Of a stretch of 64,000 nt of DNA, positions 52,071-63,928 are shown piece by piece. Every line of letters starts with the position of its first letter. The stretch's first letter is position 1. The translations under genes and the position numbers were made by a program. The notes beneath the pieces were generated by a model. That model was given only the letters and a program-made list of their open reading frames with translations, did no database searches and was not told where the DNA came from. This stretch comes from Sphingomonas natans (GTDB lineage Bacteria; Pseudomonadota; Alphaproteobacteria; Sphingomonadales; Sphingomonadaceae): NCBI RefSeq assembly GCF_030546695.1, contig NZ_JAUOTP010000001.1, positions 434,001 to 498,000 on the forward strand, given 5' to 3'.

Positions 52071-54350
52071 ATGCCCGCCGTCTCCGCCACCACCGCCGCG
52101 CGCGAAATCCTGGTGCGTCTCCACGACGTCATGGCATCGCGTACGAACGCGCAGGCCAAGCTCAATCAAGTCACCCAGATCATCGGCGAGGCGCTGCACA
52201 GCGAGGTCTGCTCGATCTATCTGCTGCGCGACGGCGTGCTCGAACTCTATGCGACGCGCGGCCTCAAGCAGGAGGCGGTCCACGTCACCAAGCTCCAGCT
52301 CGGCGAAGGGCTGACCGGCACGATCGCCGAGAAGAACGAGACGCTCAATCTCGCCGAGGCGACGAGCCACCCCGATTTCGTCCACAATCCGGAGACGGGC
52401 GAGGAACTGTTCCACAGCTTCGCGGGCGTGCCGATCGTGCGCGCCGAGCGCGCGGTGGGTGTGCTGACCGTCCAGCATGTCGACCAACGGCGCTATGACG
52501 AGGTCGAGATCGAGGCGCTGCAGACGGTGGCGATGGTGCTGGCGGAGCTCATCGCGGGCGCCGGGCTGATCGACGAAACGCAAGGCCCCGGTTCAGGCGG
52601 CGCGCGCGACACCGCATCGGTGCGGCTCACCGGACTCAAGCTCGTCGACGGCATGGGCCAGGGCCGCGCCGTCTTCCACCAGCCGCGCGTCATCGTCGAG
52701 CATACGGTCGCCGAGGATACCGAGGTCGAGCGTCACCGCGTCTATTCCGCCTTCGACAAGATGCGCGACCAGATCGACAAGATGATGAGCCAGGCCGATT
52801 TCGGCGTCGCCGGCGAGCATCAGGACATCCTCGCGACCTACAAGATGTTCGCCTATGACGAAGGCTGGCGGACGCGGATCAACGCCGCGATCGACAGTGG
52901 TTTGACCGCCGAGGCGGCGATCGAGCGCGTCCAGCAGCGCACGCGGATGCGGATGCGCGAGATCGACGATCCCCTGCTCGCGGATCGGATGCACGATCTG
53001 GAGGATCTCTCCAATCGCCTGCTGCGGATCGTCTCGGGCCAGCTCGGCACCGCGGCGCAGCTCGGACTGCGGCAGGATTCGATCCTCATCGCGCGCAACC
53101 TGGGGCCGGCCGAGCTGCTCGAATATGATCGGCGGCGGCTGAAGGGCGTCATCCTCCAGGAAGGATCGCTGACCGCGCATGTCGTGATCGTCGCGCGGGC
53201 GATGGGGATCCCGGTGCTCGGCCGCGTGCGCGATGCGCGCCGCGTGATCGGCGAGGGCGATTTCGTGCTGCTCAACGCGGGCGAAGGCCATGCCGTCGCG
53301 CGGCCGACCTCGGCGATCGAGGAGGTGTTCGAGAATCGCCTGTCGCAGACGCAGAAGTTGCGCGCCGAATATGCGGCGATGCGCGATCTGCCGCCGATCA
53401 GCACTGACGGCCATCGCCTGACGCTGATGGTCAATGCGGGCCTGCGCGACGATGTCGCCGCGCTCGACACGACGGGCGCCGACGGCATCGGCCTGTTCCG
53501 CACCGAATTCGAGTTCCTCGTCTCGGCCGAACTGCCCAAGCGCGAGCGCCAGCAGCGCGTCTATCGCGACGTGCTCGACACCGCCGGCGACAAGCCGGTT
53601 ATCTTCCGCACGGTCGATGTCGGCGGCGACAAGACCCTGCCCTACATGTCGAACGACGCGATCGAGGAAGAGAATCCGGCGATGGGCTGGCGCGCGATCC
53701 GGCTAGCGCTGGAGCGCGACGCGCTGATGAAGGCGCAGGCCTCCGCGCTCGTCGAGGCCGCCTCGGGGCGCATCCTCCAGGTCATGTTCCCGATGATCTC
53801 CGAGCCATGGGAATTCGACGAGGCGCGCGAATTGTTCGAAAAACAGCGCGCGCGCGCCGCCGCGCGCGGCAAGCAGCCGCCGCTGACGATCAGATATGGC
53901 GCGATGCTCGAGGTGCCGGCGCTTGCCGAGGTGCTCGATATCCTGCTGCCCAAGCTCGATTTCCTCTCGATCGGCACGAACGATCTGACGCAATTCCTGT
54001 TTGCCGCCGATCGCGCGCACCCCAAGCTGGCGGAGCGCTTCGACTGGCTCTCGCCCGCGATCCTGCGCTTCATCGCGCGCGTCGTGCGCGCCTGCGACGA
54101 CGCCGGCGTGCCCGTCGGCGTCTGCGGCGAGATGGGCGGGCGCTCGCTCGAGGCGATGGCGCTGATCGGCGTCGGGCTCGATCGGCTGTCGATCACGCCG
54201 GCCGCGATCGGCCCGGTCAAGGCGATGATCCGCTCGCTCGATGTCGCCGAACTGCGCGAGACGATGCGCGCTTTACTCGCGCGTCCGCCCGCCAATATGC
54301 GGACCGCGCTCGCCGAATGGGCGCTGGCGCATGATGTAAGGATCGCTTGA
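52071..54350 (+). CDS. ptsP: Phosphoenolpyruvate-protein phosphotransferase PtsP (EI-Ntr)
   Basis: Enzyme I of the nitrogen phosphotransferase system: phosphorylates itself from PEP and passes phosphate to NPr. 759 residues: N-terminal GAF domain (about 1-170), swivelling domain with phospho-histidine in GSLTAHVVIVARAMGIP (His370), and PEP-binding barrel with DGIGLFRTEFEFL, FLSIGTNDLTQFLFA and PVGVCGEMGG (Cys). The usual SH before the AI is here AH. Nitrogen and potassium control are family roles. Confidence 0.95.
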   Translation: MPAVSATTAAREILVRLHDVMASRTNAQAKLNQVTQIIGEALHSEVCSIYLLRDGVLELYATRGLKQEAVHVTKLQLGEGLTGTIAEKNETLNLAEATSHPDFVHNPETGEELFHSFAGVPIVRAERAVGVLTVQHVDQRRYDEVEIEALQTVAMVLAELIAGAGLIDETQGPGSGGARDTASVRLTGLKLVDGMGQGRAVFHQPRVIVEHTVAEDTEVERHRVYSAFDKMRDQIDKMMSQADFGVAGEHQDILATYKMFAYDEGWRTRINAAIDSGLTAEAAIERVQQRTRMRMREIDDPLLADRMHDLEDLSNRLLRIVSGQLGTAAQLGLRQDSILIARNLGPAELLEYDRRRLKGVILQEGSLTAHVVIVARAMGIPVLGRVRDARRVIGEGDFVLLNAGEGHAVARPTSAIEEVFENRLSQTQKLRAEYAAMRDLPPISTDGHRLTLMVNAGLRDDVAALDTTGADGIGLFRTEFEFLVSAELPKRERQQRVYRDVLDTAGDKPVIFRTVDVGGDKTLPYMSNDAIEEENPAMGWRAIRLALERDALMKAQASALVEAASGRILQVMFPMISEPWEFDEARELFEKQRARAAARGKQPPLTIRYGAMLEVPALAEVLDILLPKLDFLSIGTNDLTQFLFAADRAHPKLAERFDWLSPAILRFIARVVRACDDAGVPVGVCGEMGGRSLEAMALIGVGLDRLSITPAAIGPVKAMIRSLDVAELRETMRALLARPPANMRTALAEWALAHDVRIA

Positions 54351-54426
54351 GACCGCGCAATAACAGCGTTAGCTATCATTCTTCCGTGATCGACGTTAAT
54401 CCGTCACAAACTTGCTGGGAAGCCGG

Positions 54427-55314
54427 ATGAACGAAGTCCGCAATGGTCTGGCGGAAAATGCATCGGCCACGGTCGGAAGCCAGCTGCGCGCCGCCCGCGA
54501 ATCGCAAAGCCTGACGCTCGGCGAGATCGCCGAGCGGACGCGCATCCCTACGCGTCATCTGAACGCGATCGAGAGCGACGATCATAGCGGGCTTCCGGCC
54601 GCCACCTACAGCTCTGGCTTCGTCAAGACCTATGCGCGCCTGCTCGGGCTCGACGGGCAGGCGATGTCGCAGCAGTTCCGCGCCGAACTTTCCGAACACA
54701 CGCCGCGCACCGCTTATCAGGAAGTGTATGAAGCCGCCGATCCGGCGCGCACGCCGACGCGCGGCATCGCCTGGGCGAGCCTGCTCGTCGCGGCCGTACT
54801 GATCCTGGGCTTCCTCTATTGGCGCGGCATGCGGACCGAGAATCCGGTCGCCGTCGCGGCGTCGGCGACCGATACGGCGCCAGCGCCCGTCGCGCCGCGC
54901 CCCGCCCCCACCGCTCCCGCACCCGTGGCAGCCACTGATGGCGCGACCGTGCTGACGGCGGAATCGGGCGTGTGGCTGCGCGTGAGCGAGCCTGACGGCC
55001 GCAAATTGTTCGAAGGGCTGCTTGATACGGGCAAGAGCTATACGGTCCCGGCCGAGGCGGTCGATCCGCGCCTGCTGACCGGCCGGCCCAATGCCTTGAA
55101 GGTGACGGTCGGCAGCACCGTCATCCCGCCGCTCGGCCCGCCCGAGCAGCGCATCCGCGACGTGAGCCTCAAGCCCGCCGCGTTACTCGGCCGGGCTGCC
55201 GCAGCACCGGGCGGCGACGTCGCCATTCCGACACCCGTACCCGCTTCGGGAAACGCGGCGCCCGTGCCCGCCGGCGCCCCGACGCCGGTCACGACGCAGG
55301 CCGGTCCGAACTGA
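54427..55314 (+). CDS. RodZ-like HTH transmembrane protein
   Basis: 295 residues: an HTH domain (about 17-75: VGSQLRAARESQSLTLGEIAERTRI, YSSGFVKTYARLLGL), a cytoplasmic linker, one membrane helix (113-132), a Pro/Ala-rich stretch, and a periplasmic DUF4115-like domain (VWLRVSEPDGRKLFEGLLDTGKSYTVP). This is the RodZ architecture (MreB-linked cell shape); the HTH may no longer bind DNA. ATG 54427; a TTG at 54412 is the only other start. Confidence 0.88.
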   Translation: MNEVRNGLAENASATVGSQLRAARESQSLTLGEIAERTRIPTRHLNAIESDDHSGLPAATYSSGFVKTYARLLGLDGQAMSQQFRAELSEHTPRTAYQEVYEAADPARTPTRGIAWASLLVAAVLILGFLYWRGMRTENPVAVAASATDTAPAPVAPRPAPTAPAPVAATDGATVLTAESGVWLRVSEPDGRKLFEGLLDTGKSYTVPAEAVDPRLLTGRPNALKVTVGSTVIPPLGPPEQRIRDVSLKPAALLGRAAAAPGGDVAIPTPVPASGNAAPVPAGAPTPVTTQAGPN

Positions 55315-55391
55315 CCGCTTCCCGCTTCACCTGACGCTCATCCGCTTTATGGTGAAGCGCCTTCACCAGTAGAGCCGAGAGAGCCCGCTTC

Positions 55392-56318
55392 ATGTCCCTG
55401 CGTTCGCTGACCATCTTCTGCCTGCTCGCCGCGACCGCCGTGCCGGCGATCGCGCAGAGCGCCGACAAGATCGCGCCGCGCGTCGACAAGCTGGAAAAGG
55501 AGATGAAGGCCGTCCAGCGCAAGGTCTTTCCCGGCGGCAGCCCGGCCTTCTTCGAACCCGAAATCGCGGCGCCGTCGGAGGATGTGGCAGCGCCGGCGCG
55601 CGCGCCCGCCGATCAGCCGGTGCGCGAGCTGGCCGCGCGCGTCGACGGGCTCGAGCGCGAACTGACCCGCGTCACGCAGCAGATCGAGGAGACCCAGCAC
55701 CGGCTGGACGTGCTCAGCCAGGCCAATGCCCGCGACAAGGCCGATTTCGATGCGCGGTTGAAGGCGATCGAGCCGGTTCCCGGCGCCGCGCCCGCGCTGG
55801 AGACCCCGCCGGCCCGCCCGCCGCGCGGCGGCGCGCGCCCCGCGCCGATCCAGCTCGATCCCGTCGCCGCGCCCCCGCCCGAGCCCGCTTCGGCCGAGGC
55901 TCCCGCCTCCGCCCCGGCCGCCAGCGGCGATGCCGGCGAAGACGCCTATATGGCCGGCTACAAGCTGTGGGAGCAGAAGAAATTCCCGGAGGCGCAGGTC
56001 GCTTTGCAGGCGATGATCAAGAAATATCCCAAGCACAAGCGCGCCAGCTATGCGCGTAACCTGCTCGGCCGCGCGCAGCTGGACGGCGGCACGCCCGCCA
56101 GCGCCGCGCAGACGCTCTACGCCAATTACCAGACGGATCCGCGCGGCGACCGCGCGCCCGACAGCCTCTTCTATCTCGGCCAGGCGCTGACCCAGCTCAA
56201 GAAGCCCGCCGATGCGTGCAAGGCCTATGGCGAGCTGGAGCAGGTCTATGGCGCGACGCTCGCGCCGGGGCTGAAGAGCAGGCTGCCGGCGGCGAAGAAG
56301 GCCGCCGCCTGCAAGTGA
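55392..56318 (+). CDS. ybgF: Tol-Pal system protein YbgF/CpoB
   Basis: 308 residues. Signal peptide (LLAATAVPAIAQ), an N-terminal coiled coil (ELAARVDGLERELTRVTQQIEETQHRLDVL), a Pro/Ala linker and three TPR-like repeats (AYMAGYKLWEQKKFPEAQVALQAMIKKYPKHKRASYA...). Coordinates peptidoglycan synthesis with outer-membrane constriction. tolB/pal are not in the window; the order ybgF-tilS-ftsH is widely conserved. Confidence 0.92.
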   Translation: MSLRSLTIFCLLAATAVPAIAQSADKIAPRVDKLEKEMKAVQRKVFPGGSPAFFEPEIAAPSEDVAAPARAPADQPVRELAARVDGLERELTRVTQQIEETQHRLDVLSQANARDKADFDARLKAIEPVPGAAPALETPPARPPRGGARPAPIQLDPVAAPPPEPASAEAPASAPAASGDAGEDAYMAGYKLWEQKKFPEAQVALQAMIKKYPKHKRASYARNLLGRAQLDGGTPASAAQTLYANYQTDPRGDRAPDSLFYLGQALTQLKKPADACKAYGELEQVYGATLAPGLKSRLPAAKKAAACK

Positions 56319-56331
56319 CGCGCCGGGCGCG

Positions 56332-57402
56332 ATGATCGCGCCGCCTGCACCCGATCTGGTCGCGCGCTTCGAGCGTGATGTGATGCGCCTCCTCAATCCT
56401 CCCCTGCAAGGGGAGGGGGACCATGCGAAGCATGGTGGAGGGGGCGTGCGGCGATGCGCGACCTTGCCGGTGAGCCCCCTCCACCAGCCTGCGGCTGGTC
56501 CCCCTCCCCGTACCGGGGAGGAATTGCTCGCCTTCGCCGTCTCCGGCGGTCCGGACAGCCTCGCTCTGCTCCTGCTCGCCGCGGCCGCCCGCCCCGGCCG
56601 GGTTGCCGCCGTCACCGTCGATCATGGCCTGCGCCCCGAAGCCGCGGCCGAGGCGCGCTTCGTCGGCGAGGTCTGCGCCTCGCTCACCGTCCCGCACGAG
56701 ACGCTGCGCATCACCGTCCGCGACGATCCGGCCGGCGTCCAGGCCGCCGCCCGCAACGCGCGCTATGCGGCGATGGCGGAATGGGCACGCAAGCAAGGGA
56801 TCGGTGCGCTCGCCACCGGCCATCATCTCGACGATCAGGCCGAGACCGTGCTGATGCGGCTCGAGCGCGGCGCGGGCGTCGCGGGCTTGTCCGGTATCCG
56901 GCCCACCCGCCTGCTCGATCACGGCGTCCGCCTGATCCGGCCCCTGCTCGGCTGGCGGCGCCGGGACCTCGTCGCGATCGTCACCGCGGCGGGACTCGCT
57001 GCCGTCGACGATCCGTCCAACCGCGATCCGCGCTTCGATCGCGCCGCCGTCCGCGCGCGGCTCGCGGGTGGATGGCCCGATCCCGAGCGGCTCGCCGCGG
57101 TCGCGGGCCATATGGCGCAGGCCGAGGACGCACTGTCCTTCGCCGCCGATCGCCTGTTCGCCGAGCGCTTCGATGGCGCGGCCGGTACGCTCGCCGCGGC
57201 CGATCTGCCGCGCGAGCTGCGGCGGCGCCTGCTCGTCAAGGCATTGAACCAGCTTGCGAAAGACGCCGTCCTGCGCGGCGATGAGGTGGATCGCCTGCTC
57301 GATCGGCTCGCCGCGGGACGGGTCTCGACGCTCGCCGGCATTCGCATCGATCCCGGCCCACCGTGGCGCCTTGCCGCCGCCCCGCCGCATCGATCAGGCT
57401 GA
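56332..57402 (+). CDS. tilS: tRNA(Ile)-lysidine synthetase, with in-frame repeat insertion
   Basis: Modifies C34 of the AUA-reading tRNA-Ile to lysidine. The P-loop VSGGPDSLALLLLA (Ser71 onward), TVDHGLRPEAAAEA, ATGHHLDDQAETVLMRLERGAG and RPLLGWRRRDL are diagnostic. Residues 22-64 (PPLQGEGDHAKHGG to PPRTGEE) are encoded by a 126-bp palindromic repeat inserted between the N-terminal helix ARFERDVMRLL and LLAFAVSGGP. The frame is kept, so the enzyme probably works with a Pro/Gly-rich loop. A TTG at 56524 after the repeat could in principle start a shorter form. Confidence 0.93.
   Translation: MIAPPAPDLVARFERDVMRLLNPPLQGEGDHAKHGGGGVRRCATLPVSPLHQPAAGPPPRTGEELLAFAVSGGPDSLALLLLAAAARPGRVAAVTVDHGLRPEAAAEARFVGEVCASLTVPHETLRITVRDDPAGVQAAARNARYAAMAEWARKQGIGALATGHHLDDQAETVLMRLERGAGVAGLSGIRPTRLLDHGVRLIRPLLGWRRRDLVAIVTAAGLAAVDDPSNRDPRFDRAAVRARLAGGWPDPERLAAVAGHMAQAEDALSFAADRLFAERFDGAAGTLAAADLPRELRRRLLVKALNQLAKDAVLRGDEVDRLLDRLAAGRVSTLAGIRIDPGPPWRLAAAPPHRSG
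56397..56522. repeat. 126-bp palindromic repeat inside tilS (GGTGGAGGGGG family)
   Basis: Ends TCCTCCCC and GGGGAGGA; each half has CCTCCCC-n-GGGGAGG plus an ACCATGC...GCATGGT or ACCAGC...GCTGGT hairpin followed by GGAGGGGGC; 28 bp of core. 42 codons without a stop. Same family as 26880-27003. Confidence 0.92.
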
Positions 57403-57508
57403 TCGCCGTTCTTCTCCACCGCACTTCCGCCCGATCGGCGCTTGTTCCATTGCCATTAACCCCTCGTGCCCTACATAATGGCGGTTCTCGAAAGGCTGGT
57501 AAGCGCGC

Positions 57509-59455
<1,947 letters not shown>

Positions 59456-59480
59456 GGCTCCCACAATCGCGAACACCGAA

Positions 59481-59504
59481 AGGGCGGCTTCGGCCGCCCT
59501 TTTT
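59481..59504 (+). terminator. Rho-independent terminator of ftsH
   Basis: AGGGCGGC-TTCG-GCCGCCCT followed by TTTT, 25 bp after the ftsH stop. Confidence 0.93.
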
Positions 59505-59645
59505 GTTTGGCGGGCCGATCGGCTTGGCCTGAGAAGCTCCCGCGAAACCGCAAACTTTCCTGAGCGGACCGACCCGCGTCGTTGCGCAGCCGATCCGTTC
59601 GCACTAGCCTTGCGGCGGGGTGTGGGGCCCTGGGGGCAGACAGGG

Positions 59646-61418
59646 GTGGCGCAGGCTTTCGCAGCACGAGGCGGTCCGCGGCGGCTCGGCCGATTCACGA
59701 TCACCCGCAAATTCGTCGGGCTCAGCGTGATCCTGCTCGCGACGATGCTCGCCGCGGCGATCTACGCCTTCTTCCAGGCGGCCAGCATCGATCGCGAGGC
59801 GAAGGTCCTCGTCGAGGCGCTCGAACCGCTCAAGCAGGAGATCGCCTCGATCGTGCAGGCGACGGCCGAGGAGGAACTCGCGAGCGAGCGCGCGCTCCGT
59901 TATGGCGGCCCGCAGGTGCGCGATACGGCACGTCACGGCGAGCAGCTCGCGCGGTTCGAGACCTATAACCGCGAGATCGATGCGCGGCTCGCGGCGCTGA
60001 CCCGGCATATCCGCGCTTATGAAGACGCCGAAATCTCGACCGAGGCGGCGGTGGCGCTGGGCCGGCTGCAGCTGGAGAGCGAGACCGTGCGGCGCGAACA
60101 TGCGACCTATCGCGCGGCGGTCCGCGCCTTCCTCGCGCCCGGTCCCGTCGCGATCGACGGAACCAGCCTACGCGAGAGTGAGGCGATCGACAGCGAGAAG
60201 CGCGTCCTCTCCGCTCTCGAACGGATGAGCGGCGAGGCCGCGGCGCTGGCGAAGAAGGACGAGGCGCGGCTCGCGGGGCTCGAACGGCGCAGCTTCATCG
60301 TCTCCGTCGAGAATCTGGGGCTCGCCATCTTCGGATTCGTCGCCGGATCGGTGATCTCGCTCTTGCTGACGCGGCGGATGCTGACCCCCGTGCGCAGCCT
60401 GATCGCCGGCGCGGAGGAGGTCGGCCGCGGCAATCTCGACGTGACGCTGCCCACGACCCAGACGGACGAGATCGGCCAGCTCTCGCATGCCTTTCTGGAT
60501 ATGGTCGAGGAGCTGCGCACGAAGGCGGCGATGCGCACGACCTTCTCCAGCTACATGGATCCGCGCGTCGTCGATCGCCTGCTCGGCGCCGGGCGTGCCG
60601 AGCTCGAGGCCGGCGAGAAGCGCGAGATGACGGTCTATTTCTCCGACCTGCAGAATTTCAGCACGATCGCCGAGACGCTGACGCCGACCGCGCTCGTCCG
60701 GCTGATCAACCGCTATCTGGCTTATGCCGGCGAGCCGATCGCGCGCTACCAGGGCGTGATCGACAAATATATCGGCGACGCGGTGATGGCCTATTGGGGC
60801 GCGCCGTTCAGCAGCGACGAGCCGGCGCTCTCCGCCTGCCGCGCCGCGCTCGGCCAGCGCCAGCAGCTCGCGATGCTGCAGAAGGAGCTGCCCGAGCTGC
60901 TCGGCCTCCGGCGCGGCGCGCCGAAGATCGCGGCGCGGATCGGCTTGGCGACGGGCGATGTCGTGCTGGGGTCGATCGGATCGCTGACGTCGAAGAATTT
61001 CACGATCATGGGCGACACGGTCAATATCGCCTCGCGGCTCGAGGGCGCGAACAAGGCCTATGGGACGCTGATCCTCGCCGACGAGGCGACGGTGATCCAG
61101 GTCCGCAACCGGATCGAGGTGCGCGAGATCGATCTGCTCGCGCCGGCGGGCAAGACCGAGGCGATGCGCGTGTTCGAGCTGATCGGCGAGATCGGCGCGG
61201 TGCCGCCCGAACAGATCGAGCTGCGCGATGCGTTCGAGGCGGGTCTTGCCGCCTATCGCGCGGGCGACTGGGACGGGGCCGAGGCGCGCTTCGGCGAATG
61301 TTTGCGGATCGTGCCGGACGACGGACCTGCGACCACCTTCCTGGGACGGGTCGCGAGCTTCCGCAGCGCCGCCCCGGCCGACGGCTGGGGCGGAGTGTGG
61401 CAGAGCGTGACGAAATAG
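59646..61418 (+). CDS. Class III adenylate/guanylate cyclase with HAMP domain
   Basis: About 590 residues. Membrane helix 1 (VGLSVILLATMLAAAIYAFF), a periplasmic helical sensor rich in Glu/Arg, membrane helix 2 (LGLAIFGFVAGSVISLLL), a HAMP linker (RRMLTPVRSLIAGAEEVGRG), then the cyclase domain with TVYFSDLQNFSTIAE and IDKYIGDAVMAYWGAPF (metal aspartates) and GDTVNIASRLEGANKAYG. A short C-terminal TPR-like segment follows. Would make cAMP (or cGMP) on an outside cue. The start is unsure: GTG 59646 is chosen, TTG 59610 and GTG 59622 are possible. Confidence 0.88.
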   Translation: MAQAFAARGGPRRLGRFTITRKFVGLSVILLATMLAAAIYAFFQAASIDREAKVLVEALEPLKQEIASIVQATAEEELASERALRYGGPQVRDTARHGEQLARFETYNREIDARLAALTRHIRAYEDAEISTEAAVALGRLQLESETVRREHATYRAAVRAFLAPGPVAIDGTSLRESEAIDSEKRVLSALERMSGEAAALAKKDEARLAGLERRSFIVSVENLGLAIFGFVAGSVISLLLTRRMLTPVRSLIAGAEEVGRGNLDVTLPTTQTDEIGQLSHAFLDMVEELRTKAAMRTTFSSYMDPRVVDRLLGAGRAELEAGEKREMTVYFSDLQNFSTIAETLTPTALVRLINRYLAYAGEPIARYQGVIDKYIGDAVMAYWGAPFSSDEPALSACRAALGQRQQLAMLQKELPELLGLRRGAPKIAARIGLATGDVVLGSIGSLTSKNFTIMGDTVNIASRLEGANKAYGTLILADEATVIQVRNRIEVREIDLLAPAGKTEAMRVFELIGEIGAVPPEQIELRDAFEAGLAAYRAGDWDGAEARFGECLRIVPDDGPATTFLGRVASFRSAAPADGWGGVWQSVTK

Positions 61419-61763
61419 GTCTGCCCGTGCCCCATTGCTGACCCAACAGAAGCCGGAAACACCGATCTGCTGACCATTTGCAATGTAGGATTCCGTGTGA
61501 CATCTGGACTGTCCGCCCACGCCGAGGAGCCGGACATGATGACCACCGCGTCCCCTATCGACCATGCACCGCGCCGCACCGGCGCACGGACCGAGCTGCC
61601 TCACTGGCCCGCTCGGGGCGGTGGCCGGAAATATGCTCGGCAATGGTCGATCGCGTCCGGGGAACGCAGTTGGGGGGTGACGTAGTGTCAACTTTGTCAA
61701 CTTCCGCGACGTGCGATCGCGCTGGTGGCCTCCCTTACCGGCCCATGCTAGGCGCGCGCCGCC
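61419..61763. other. Intergenic stretch before tyrS with one short open frame
   Basis: 345 bp with no recognised gene. A 49-codon frame at 61536-61685 (plus) has GAGGAG 6 nt before its ATG, but its product (MMTTASPIDHAPRRTGARTE at the start) matches nothing recognised. Otherwise nothing stands out; the tyrS promoter should be in the right third. Confidence 0.55.
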
Positions 61764-62993
61764 ATGTCTGAATACACATCCGATCTGCTCCGCCTGCTCG
61801 ACGAGCGCGGCTACATCCACCAGGTTACCGACGCTGCCGCGCTCGATCGGCTCGCGTCTGGCGCGATCGTGCCCGGCTATATCGGCTTCGATCCGACCGC
61901 GCCCTCGCTGCACGTCGGCAGCCTCGTCCAGATCATGTTGCTGCGCCGCATGCAGCAGACCGGCCACAAGCCGATCGTGCTGATGGGCGGCGGCACCGGC
62001 AAGATCGGCGATCCGAGCTTCAAGGACGAAGCGCGCAAATTGCTCGCCGCGGACGGCATCGCGGCCAATCTCGCCTCGATCAAGCGCATCTTCGAGCGCT
62101 TTCTGACGTTCGGCGACGGCCCGACCGATGCGGTCATGGTCGACAATGCCGATTGGCTCGACGCGCTCGAATATATCCCGTTCCTGCGCGATGTCGGCCA
62201 GCATTTCTCGGTCAACCGGATGCTGAGCTTCGACAGCGTCAAGCTGCGCCTCGATCGCGAGCAGTCGCTCTCGTTCCTCGAGTTCAACTACATGATCCTC
62301 CAGGCTTATGATTTCCTGGAGCTGTCGCGCCGCGCGGGCTGTCGCCTGCAGATGGGCGGATCGGATCAGTGGGGCAATATCGTCAACGGGATCGAGCTGG
62401 CCCGGCGCATGGACGGCCAGGAGGTGTTCGGCGTCACCACGCCGCTCATCACGACCGCCGACGGCGGCAAGATGGGCAAGACGATGGCCGGTGCGATCTG
62501 GCTGCACGAGGATCAGCTGCCGCATTTCGATTATTGGCAATTCTGGCGCAACACCGACGATCGCGACGTCGGCCGCTTCCTGCGCCTGTTCACCGATCTG
62601 CCGCTCGACGAGATCGCGCGGCTGGAGGCGCTGCCGGGTGCCGAGATCAACGAGGCGAAGAAGATCCTCGCCGACGAGGCGACCGCGATGTGCCGCGGGC
62701 GCGGCGCGGCCTCGGTCGCCGCCGCCACCGCACGCGCCACGTTCGAGGAAGGCGGCGCGGGCGAGGATCTGCCCAAGCTCTCCGTGCCGACCGGCTCGAT
62801 CCCGCTCATCCAGGCGCTGACCGTGCTCGGCCTTGCCGGCTCGAACGGCGAGGCGCGCCGCAAGATCGCCGAGGGCGCGGTCCGCCTCAACGATCTGCCG
62901 ATCAAGGACGAGAAGTTCGAGATCCAGCTCGAAGCGGAAGCCAGCGTCAAGATCAGCCTCGGCAAGAAGCGCCACGCGCTGCTGACGCGCTGA
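61764..62993 (+). CDS. tyrS: Tyrosyl-tRNA synthetase
   Basis: Class I synthetase for tyrosine. HIGH-type motif in [16 protein letters not shown], tyrosine pocket [20 protein letters not shown]-type loop KMGKT, and C-terminal S4-like domain ([19 protein letters not shown]). 409 residues, normal. The bestrophin-like gene follows after 10 bp on the same strand. Confidence 0.96.
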   Translation: MSEYTSDLLRLLDERGYIHQVTDAAALDRLASGAIVPGYIGFDPTAPSLHVGSLVQIMLLRRMQQTGHKPIVLMGGGTGKIGDPSFKDEARKLLAADGIAANLASIKRIFERFLTFGDGPTDAVMVDNADWLDALEYIPFLRDVGQHFSVNRMLSFDSVKLRLDREQSLSFLEFNYMILQAYDFLELSRRAGCRLQMGGSDQWGNIVNGIELARRMDGQEVFGVTTPLITTADGGKMGKTMAGAIWLHEDQLPHFDYWQFWRNTDDRDVGRFLRLFTDLPLDEIARLEALPGAEINEAKKILADEATAMCRGRGAASVAAATARATFEEGGAGEDLPKLSVPTGSIPLIQALTVLGLAGSNGEARRKIAEGAVRLNDLPIKDEKFEIQLEAEASVKISLGKKRHALLTR

Positions 62994-63003
62994 GCCGCCC
63001 CCG

Positions 63004-63882
63004 ATGATCGTCGCCAGCGTCCCCAATGTGAAGACCATCGTGCGCGAGGTCTGGAAGCCGCTGGTCGTGCTGATCGTCTGGGACGTGGCGGTGACCGTCT
63101 TCTACGTGATCTCGCCGTTCAAGGCCCCGTCCCTGCCGCTGACCCTCTTCGGCTCGGCGCTGGCCTTGTTCCTCGGCTTCCGCAGCAATTCGGCCTATCA
63201 GCGCTGGTGGGAAGGCCGCGTGCTGTGGGGCGCGCTGATCAACGCCTCGCGCAGCCTCGCGCGCAACGCGATCGCCTTCCTCGGCCGCGACGATCCGCGC
63301 GCCCGCGCGATCATCCTCCAGCAGATCGCCTATGTTCACGCGCTGCGCTGCCAGCTCCGCCGCCAGCCGCTCGACGAGAAGGTCTATGCGTTCGTGCCCA
63401 AGGACGAGGCCGAGGCGCTGCTCCAGACGCAGAACCCGGCCAACAGCCTGCTGGAAGGCACGGGCCGGCGCGTCGCCGATGCGCTCCGCGCAGGGCAGAT
63501 CGACACGATCCAGCAGGTCCACCTTGATGCGATCCTCGTCGATGTCGCCAATGCGCAGGGCGGGATGGAGCGGCTCAAGAACACGCCTTTGCCCAATCAA
63601 TATCGCTTCGTGCCGGCCTTGTTCACGCGGCTCTTCTGCCTGCTGCTGCCGATCGGTCTGGTGGAAACGCTGGGCCTCGTCACGCCGATCGGATCGACGG
63701 TCGCGAGCCTGATGTTCCTCGCGGTCTTCGCGATCGGCGAGGATCTGACCGATCCGTTCGGCAACAGCGTCCACGATCTCCCGCTGTCGTCCATGTCCCG
63801 GACGGTCGAGGCCAATCTGCTGCAATCGCTGGGCGAGGAAGCGCCCCCGCCTTTGCTGCCCGACAATGGCGTGCTCTGGTAA
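63004..63882 (+). CDS. Bestrophin-like (UPF0187) membrane channel protein
   Basis: 292 residues, four main membrane regions. The N-terminal segment VKTIVREVWKPLVVLIVWDV, the LGFRSNSAYQRWWEGRVLWGALINASRSLAR motif and the C-terminal EDLTDPFGNSVHDLPLSSMSRTVEANLLQSLGE are the family hallmarks. Bacterial members conduct small ions; physiological role unknown. Starts 10 bp after tyrS. Confidence 0.9.
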   Translation: MIVASVPNVKTIVREVWKPLVVLIVWDVAVTVFYVISPFKAPSLPLTLFGSALALFLGFRSNSAYQRWWEGRVLWGALINASRSLARNAIAFLGRDDPRARAIILQQIAYVHALRCQLRRQPLDEKVYAFVPKDEAEALLQTQNPANSLLEGTGRRVADALRAGQIDTIQQVHLDAILVDVANAQGGMERLKNTPLPNQYRFVPALFTRLFCLLLPIGLVETLGLVTPIGSTVASLMFLAVFAIGEDLTDPFGNSVHDLPLSSMSRTVEANLLQSLGEEAPPPLLPDNGVLW

Positions 63883-63928
63883 CAGGCGCGATGGAACCGC
63901 TGCGCGGCCGATCGATTGACCAGGGATC

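Noticed and set aside
60168-63038. A 956-codon open frame on the minus strand opposite the cyclase and tyrS
   Set aside because: Crosses two well-supported plus-strand genes and their intergenic space; composition typical of shadow frames.
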